64,000 bases of DNA from an uncultured Eubacteriales bacterium (GTDB lineage Bacteria; Bacillota; Clostridia; Lachnospirales; Lachnospiraceae), in contig ONHA01000004.1 of assembly GCA_900317515.1 (NCBI GenBank), positions 32,571 to 96,570 of the forward strand, written 5' to 3'. Each line of letters starts with the position of its first letter. Position 1 is the first letter of the stretch. Positions 60,121 through 64,000 of the stretch are shown piece after piece. Below the pieces are notes generated by a model. That model was not told the DNA's origin and searched no databases. It saw only the letters and a program-made list of their open reading frames with translations. Made by a program: the position numbers and the translations under genes.

Positions 60121-61983
60121 CTATGCATTCTCGCTATCTTCATCACTGAGAATACGCTCTATAGTATCTATGAAAACACGTGTAAATCTCTTCTTAAAAG
60201 GTAAATCCTTATAATCTTCTTCAACTATAACAAGCTTACTCTTCAGGATATTCAATCCTTCTTTTGTTTTTATTATTCCTGCTGAATTTATATCATATGA
60301 ATTTCTATATTTTCCCCAAACACCCTCGAAATACGTTGGAAACTGAATCTTTTCAGGTATAGTTGCTTTCTTAAATCCCTCAGCTGTAGCATCTGCCATG
60401 TCCCGATCAAAACAATTGAACCTGAGGTTCGATATCTTAATGAATGCCTCTCCTGGGTCATTACGCATTTCATTAATATATTTTCGTTTATTTATTTCGA
60501 ACATAGCTAAGGATCCATCTCTTGCTTCCTTAATGATCCGATATGCTTTCTTCTCCTCATCGGAAAATCCTTCCAAGTTTTCAATTGTCTCCTGCATTAA
60601 TTCTCGCTTTTCGCCATTCCTGATACTTATCTCGATGCTCTGGTTAATTCCTAAATATACCTTTTCCCAATCAATATGCAAATCAAGCAAACCATAGTAT
60701 CGTGACAGATGGGAATTGATGACAAAAAATACATATTCATTGAGCGATAGCCGTCCATCGTATGCATCTTGTAGTATATCGTTAAGTCCTTGCTTAGCTA
60801 TGTCCTCTTCCAAATAATCAATTCTGCAATTTCTTACTTGATCTTTAGGAGTAAGCTCCTTTTTCGGACGATAATACTGATCAATATAATCCTCCAATTG
60901 TTTACTATCCCATATCCCGTCTGTTATCCAGATTTTTACTGCTTTCGGCATATATCTAGAATCATAAAACCCCGGATAAAGGGTAGCTATATCATAATTA
61001 CTGAAAAAAGAGCCATAATGCTCACTTTCATGGACAAGGTTTGCCCTTGTAGTCAGCTCAAATGCTATAAAGGAGAAAAGCCATTTCTGATTATCAGAGA
61101 CTTTCTTATCTTGTACTATGTCGAATATTCGTTCAAAGTCCTGAATAGAACTTTTTAAGCTTCTTATATTGTGAGGTCTTGATTTCAATAACATTTTCCT
61201 TCTATTCTTTTCGTCGATTCCCTCTTGCTCAAAAAGTCTTTCGTACCCGCCTGATGGCCTAGTTGCATGGTTGTCTAATGAATTTCCATCAATATCTTGC
61301 CCCGCAAAAAGTGATGCAATATAATCCTCCTGCTGAAGCAAAAAGCTTTTGTAATCCTCCTTTTTAACATCACTGATGACGCTGTGAACAACCTCTTTAT
61401 GACACGGCTTATAATGGATTGTTCTCTGTACAATTTTTTCTTTGAAGTCTCTGTATTCTGGCTCAATTGTTAGCTTTTCTTCGTCAGCAACAAGAATAAC
61501 ATTAAAGTGCTGATTTTCACAATATTCATTAATCGCCCCAAGTTTTTCCTGTATACTGAGTTTGCTACGCTCAAGATCATCGAAAACAAGAATGACCTTT
61601 TTCCCATTAATGCTATTTTCAATCTTTATAAAATCAAACAGATTAAAAGAAAGAGCAGCTTCAACTGCGCCTTTAACAGTGTCATTTGGAATTATGGAAG
61701 AAATCTTCTCCATAAAGTCCTTGAATTTTCCCAACCCAGATGCCTTGTCTAAAAATCCACCTTTCGCATGAATCCATGCCTGTCTAACAGCTTTATGTAA
61801 TTCTTCAGTCGTTGGAATCCCAAACAATGAAATACGTATAATCACGCCAATATCTTTTATCTTATCAGAAAGCTCTTTCTCAATAAGGTGTGTTTTTCCA
61901 CACCCCCATTCTCCAGTGAGTAAAAAGGCTCCAACAGGATCGTCGGTCTTGCAATAATACTCAAGTTCAGAAATAGCGCTCAT
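60121..61983 (-). CDS. KAP-family P-loop ATPase
   Basis: 620 residues, low GC. Walker A is FLLTGEWGCGKTHLIEK (about 20-36) and Walker B VILVFDDLERS (about 130-140), with the DDLER form typical of KAP NTPases. Like others of this family it then has a long helical region; predicted membrane segments are not obvious here. KAP ATPases include phage-exclusion proteins such as PifA, and they are common in defence islands. SD GAGG 7 bases before the ATG. Upstream neighbour of the STAND gene, on the same strand. Confidence 0.75.
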   Translation of the reverse strand: MSAISELEYYCKTDDPVGAFLLTGEWGCGKTHLIEKELSDKIKDIGVIIRISLFGIPTTEELHKAVRQAWIHAKGGFLDKASGLGKFKDFMEKISSIIPNDTVKGAVEAALSFNLFDFIKIENSINGKKVILVFDDLERSKLSIQEKLGAINEYCENQHFNVILVADEEKLTIEPEYRDFKEKIVQRTIHYKPCHKEVVHSVISDVKKEDYKSFLLQQEDYIASLFAGQDIDGNSLDNHATRPSGGYERLFEQEGIDEKNRRKMLLKSRPHNIRSLKSSIQDFERIFDIVQDKKVSDNQKWLFSFIAFELTTRANLVHESEHYGSFFSNYDIATLYPGFYDSRYMPKAVKIWITDGIWDSKQLEDYIDQYYRPKKELTPKDQVRNCRIDYLEEDIAKQGLNDILQDAYDGRLSLNEYVFFVINSHLSRYYGLLDLHIDWEKVYLGINQSIEISIRNGEKRELMQETIENLEGFSDEEKKAYRIIKEARDGSLAMFEINKRKYINEMRNDPGEAFIKISNLRFNCFDRDMADATAEGFKKATIPEKIQFPTYFEGVWGKYRNSYDINSAGIIKTKEGLNILKSKLVIVEEDYKDLPFKKRFTRVFIDTIERILSDEDSENA

Positions 61984-62653
61984 TGTCTAACCTCATGTAA
62001 GGAAGAGTTCTCCCCCTCTCGTTTGTGCTTTGTCAATTAGTTCGCCCAAAAGGAAACGGAAAATCCTCATATTCAGACTAGGAAGTCCCTATTATCCGAA
62101 AAGGCATACTGCAGTAGTATATAGACTCTTGCTGATAGTGTTTTCATTTATTTCACACTTTAAAAAACCCTTTCCTAAAGTAGTAGCTTACTCGTCACGT
62201 CCTAAACATCTGTTCTATTATATTGCTAACACCACTCTACGTCAATTATGATTTCCTTTATGCCCAATCCACGTTATCCCAGCTAAAAAGAACTCAGCAT
62301 TGGAAACCCCTCATTTCTTCTTCATCCTATATCTCGCACATTTTCTCGAATTGCTGCTCTTACTTTCTAGCTTATAAATCAACTTCAAATACGACAAATT
62401 CGCACTCACTATTACAACGCCCACCCCAAGTCCAACTGAGATACACTTAACCTCCTGATTCGAAGGAAGGCCAGAACTTCCCCAATCCTTGCCCGCCATA
62501 TACAAGTCAAACAGCCGGCTCCTCTCCATCGTCCAACACCCGCCGATAATCAAAATCTTTCAAATTTTAGATGACGTGAGTTTGATTCCTCTGCCCTCCA
62601 ACTCCCTCTGAAATGCACCCATACTCTTATGTTCCGCCATCTATCTAGGTTTC
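61984..62653. other. 670-bp stop-rich region without a supported gene
   Basis: Only short frames occur and none has both a start site and a recognisable product. The composition is AT-rich and the sequence looks like decayed DNA between the KAP gene and the ugd remnant. A minus-strand frame at 62562-62632 (MAEHKSMGAFQREL) is too short to call. Confidence 0.5.
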
Positions 62654-62910
62654 CAATCCTTTAGTCTTGATCTGCTTCATATCACCCTGGATCGCAAAAG
62701 CATGGAAGTTATCACCGTTGTTCTTCATCATAAAGCGATAGACACCGACCGCATATGACATTTTTCGATAATATGGTTGGGAATAAAATCTTTGCACGTC
62801 ATATTCGCCTTCACAACTACCGCTATCAAGTTCTACTAGATGTCAGGATAGTTAACGAGCAACTGTTTCGTGTCCTTGGAAGGCAGTATCCGCCGTGATA
62901 AGTTATAATT
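62654..62910 (-). pseudogene. Decayed fragment of a second UDP-glucose 6-dehydrogenase gene
   Basis: Read on the minus strand, 62910-62800 gives LPSKDTKQLLVNYPDI, a stop, then NLIAVVVKANMTCKDFIPN; 62759-62654 gives AVGVYRFMMKNNGDNFHAF and AIQGDMKQIKTKG. These align in order with [34 protein letters not shown] and [29 protein letters not shown] of the intact ugd at 46.1-47.4 kb. Stops and a missing middle segment show it is dead. It differs enough from the intact gene to be a separate copy, not a recent duplicate. Confidence 0.8.
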
Positions 62911-62989
62911 AGTTGCGCAAATTTAAAAGCCTAAAAAGGGTACCGTCCATTACATCAGGTATAATTAAATTACCACACAAAAATCCTGA

Positions 62990-63902
62990 TGTTAGCATCG
63001 GGCTTATTTGACCATTTATCATCGGACTAAATCAACCAATAATCATCGGATTAAAACAACCAAAAGGTCATTGCCAAATATCTTTTTTGTCCTAAACTGA
63101 TGGTAGCCAACGCATCAGAAAAAGGAGGACAATGAACAAAGACTATAAGAGCAATGACCCACAAGCTATTTTAACACAGGCCATTGAACAAATGAAGATT
63201 GAACTTGGTGACAAGTTCGATATTAAAATAGTAAACCTTGCGGAGCTCGAACGCCGCACCGGGATCTCCCGGAGCCGGCTGCGCCGCTATAAGAAAGACG
63301 GATTCATCATCAAGCCCCATGGCCGTACGGGCATGAAAGCGGAAGTGACAGTCCTCACCGGCTATACGGGCTTCCTGGATGACCTGCTGCGCAGGAATGT
63401 AACAAACGCGGCTGTCTGCTTTGAGCGGCTGCGGGAGCACGGTTATACCGGCGGCCAGACACAGGTCCGCGTATATATCAAAAACCATCAGGACCTTATC
63501 CCGCCGAAACGAATGCTGGTGGATCCGCAGGGGAACCGCGGCAGGCGTTACAGCACGGGACCCGGCGAATCCTACCAGATGGACTGGGGATTTATCGAGG
63601 CGAACCGTATGGATGGAAGCAGTTACCGGTGCGCCTGCTTTGCCATGATTTGCCATCACTGCGGCGAGAGGTATGTGGAATTCTTTCCCAACGCAAAACA
63701 GGAGAACCTGTTCATCGGAATGATCCATGCTTTTTATCTCATGGGGATCCCCCAGTATATCCTGACAGACAACATGAAGAGCGTCGTGGTCAGCCGGGAC
63801 CCGGACGGGCATCCGGTCTGGCAGCACGATTACGAGGCCTTCATGAAGACCGTCGGATTCAAAACAAAGCTGTGCAAGCCACGACATCCATTCACCAAGG
63901 GA
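62990..63902 (+). mobile_element. IS21-family insertion sequence, left end to point of interruption
   Basis: The left end begins near TG at 62990 and holds three 20-bp repeats of the form xCATCGGxxTxAxxxxAACCA at 62995, 63019 and 63043, exactly 24 bp apart, as is usual for IS21 ends. istA follows. The element is cut at about 63902, where another element begins; istB and the right end are not in the window. Confidence 0.8.
62995..63062 (+). repeat. Three 20-bp terminal repeats of the IS21 element, 24-bp period
   Basis: Copies at 62995-63014, 63019-63038 and 63043-63062 share CATCGG and a final ACCA. They are probable IstA-binding sites. Confidence 0.8.
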
Positions 63903-63989
63903 CCCATTTTATCCGCAGTTTTTTATTATCCGCACATTTCCGGAGAATGCAGTTGTTATGCGGGTGATCCGATGAAAATGTGCGGATAA
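63132..63989 (+). pseudogene. istA: istA transposase of IS21 family, broken after the second catalytic Asp
   Basis: The frame begins with AGGAGG 4-5 bases upstream of the ATG. It has the N-terminal HTH (LAELERRTGISRSRLRRYKK), then the first catalytic Asp in ESYQMDWGFIE and the second in YILTDNMKSVVVS. It reaches RHPFTKG, where IstA proteins continue as KVE with the catalytic Glu. Here the frame runs instead into unrelated sequence (PILSAVFYYPHIS) from about 63902 and stops at 63989. The transposase thus lacks the third catalytic residue and its C-terminal half. Confidence 0.85.
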
Positions 63990-64000
63990 TCAGGTTACAG
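63903..64000. mobile_element. End of another mobile element inserted in istA
   Basis: A perfect 15-bp inverted repeat, ATTATCCGCACATTT (63925-63939) and its complement (63976-63990), plus a further TTATCCGCA at 63908-63916, mark this as a structured element end. The rest lies beyond the window, so the family is unknown. Confidence 0.6.

Noticed and set aside
62311-62553. 80-codon minus-strand frame
   Set aside because: No SD, no family, within decayed DNA.
1-64000. CRISPR arrays, rRNA operons, prophage
   Set aside because: I looked for regular repeat-spacer units, rRNA cores and phage structural genes and saw none.

Overview
The window looks like chromosomal DNA of an anaerobic, GC-rich member of the Clostridia, most like a Lachnospiraceae (inference). 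The pointers are an ATP-type PEP carboxykinase, a group-B-like [FeFe] hydrogenase, a YfhO membrane protein, NagB, AzlCD, an LTA-synthase-like enzyme, D-lactate dehydrogenase, and Gram-positive promoters and Shine-Dalgarno sites.

Layout. 1-8.4 kb: truncated YfhO gene, NhaC-type antiporter, iron alcohol dehydrogenase, SpoIIE-type phosphatase, a HicAB toxin-antitoxin pair with a palindrome inside its promoter, and tRNA-Met. 8.4-25.1 kb: DEAD-box helicase; an operon of two AraC regulators, a CoaX-like protein with altered active-site motifs and a PPP phosphatase; acyl-CoA synthetase plus AzlCD; LTA-synthase-like protein; PckA; aminopeptidase P and an esterase; a small protein with PAP2 phosphatase; a membrane-anchored protein. 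25.3-37.2 kb: an HPr domain fused to D-lactate dehydrogenase, a CheB-CheR-PAS-kinase-receiver hybrid, TldE/TldD, a 5'-nucleotidase-like enzyme, an [FeFe] hydrogenase and a shikimate-kinase-like protein. 37.2-47.4 kb: eight tightly packed minus-strand genes from ugd to a GH13 glucosidase, including an LRR/VWA/MoxR set. 47.4-50.9 kb: nagB behind what reads as a glmS self-cleaving ribozyme, then gpsA with a VanZ-like gene.

51.0-62.0 kb is an abruptly AT-rich island, probably acquired, carrying defence-type genes: an Xre/ImmA/PIN-like toxin-antitoxin set, a TIR protein, a 1,447-aa Mrr-like/STAND NTPase resembling Avs4, and a KAP P-loop ATPase, interspersed with decayed genes. It ends in a decayed second ugd copy and an IS21-family element whose istA is itself broken by the end of another element at the right edge.

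Most notable points: (1) a glmS-type ribozyme upstream of nagB instead of glmS; (2) an HPr-D-lactate dehydrogenase fusion keeping His15 but with Asn at the Ser46 position; (3) a nonamer, GAAAATGAA, far more common in the GC-rich part than composition predicts and not found in the island; (4) the defence island; (5) a CoaX-like protein missing conserved acidic motif residues. All calls come from reading the sequence by eye; no database search was run.
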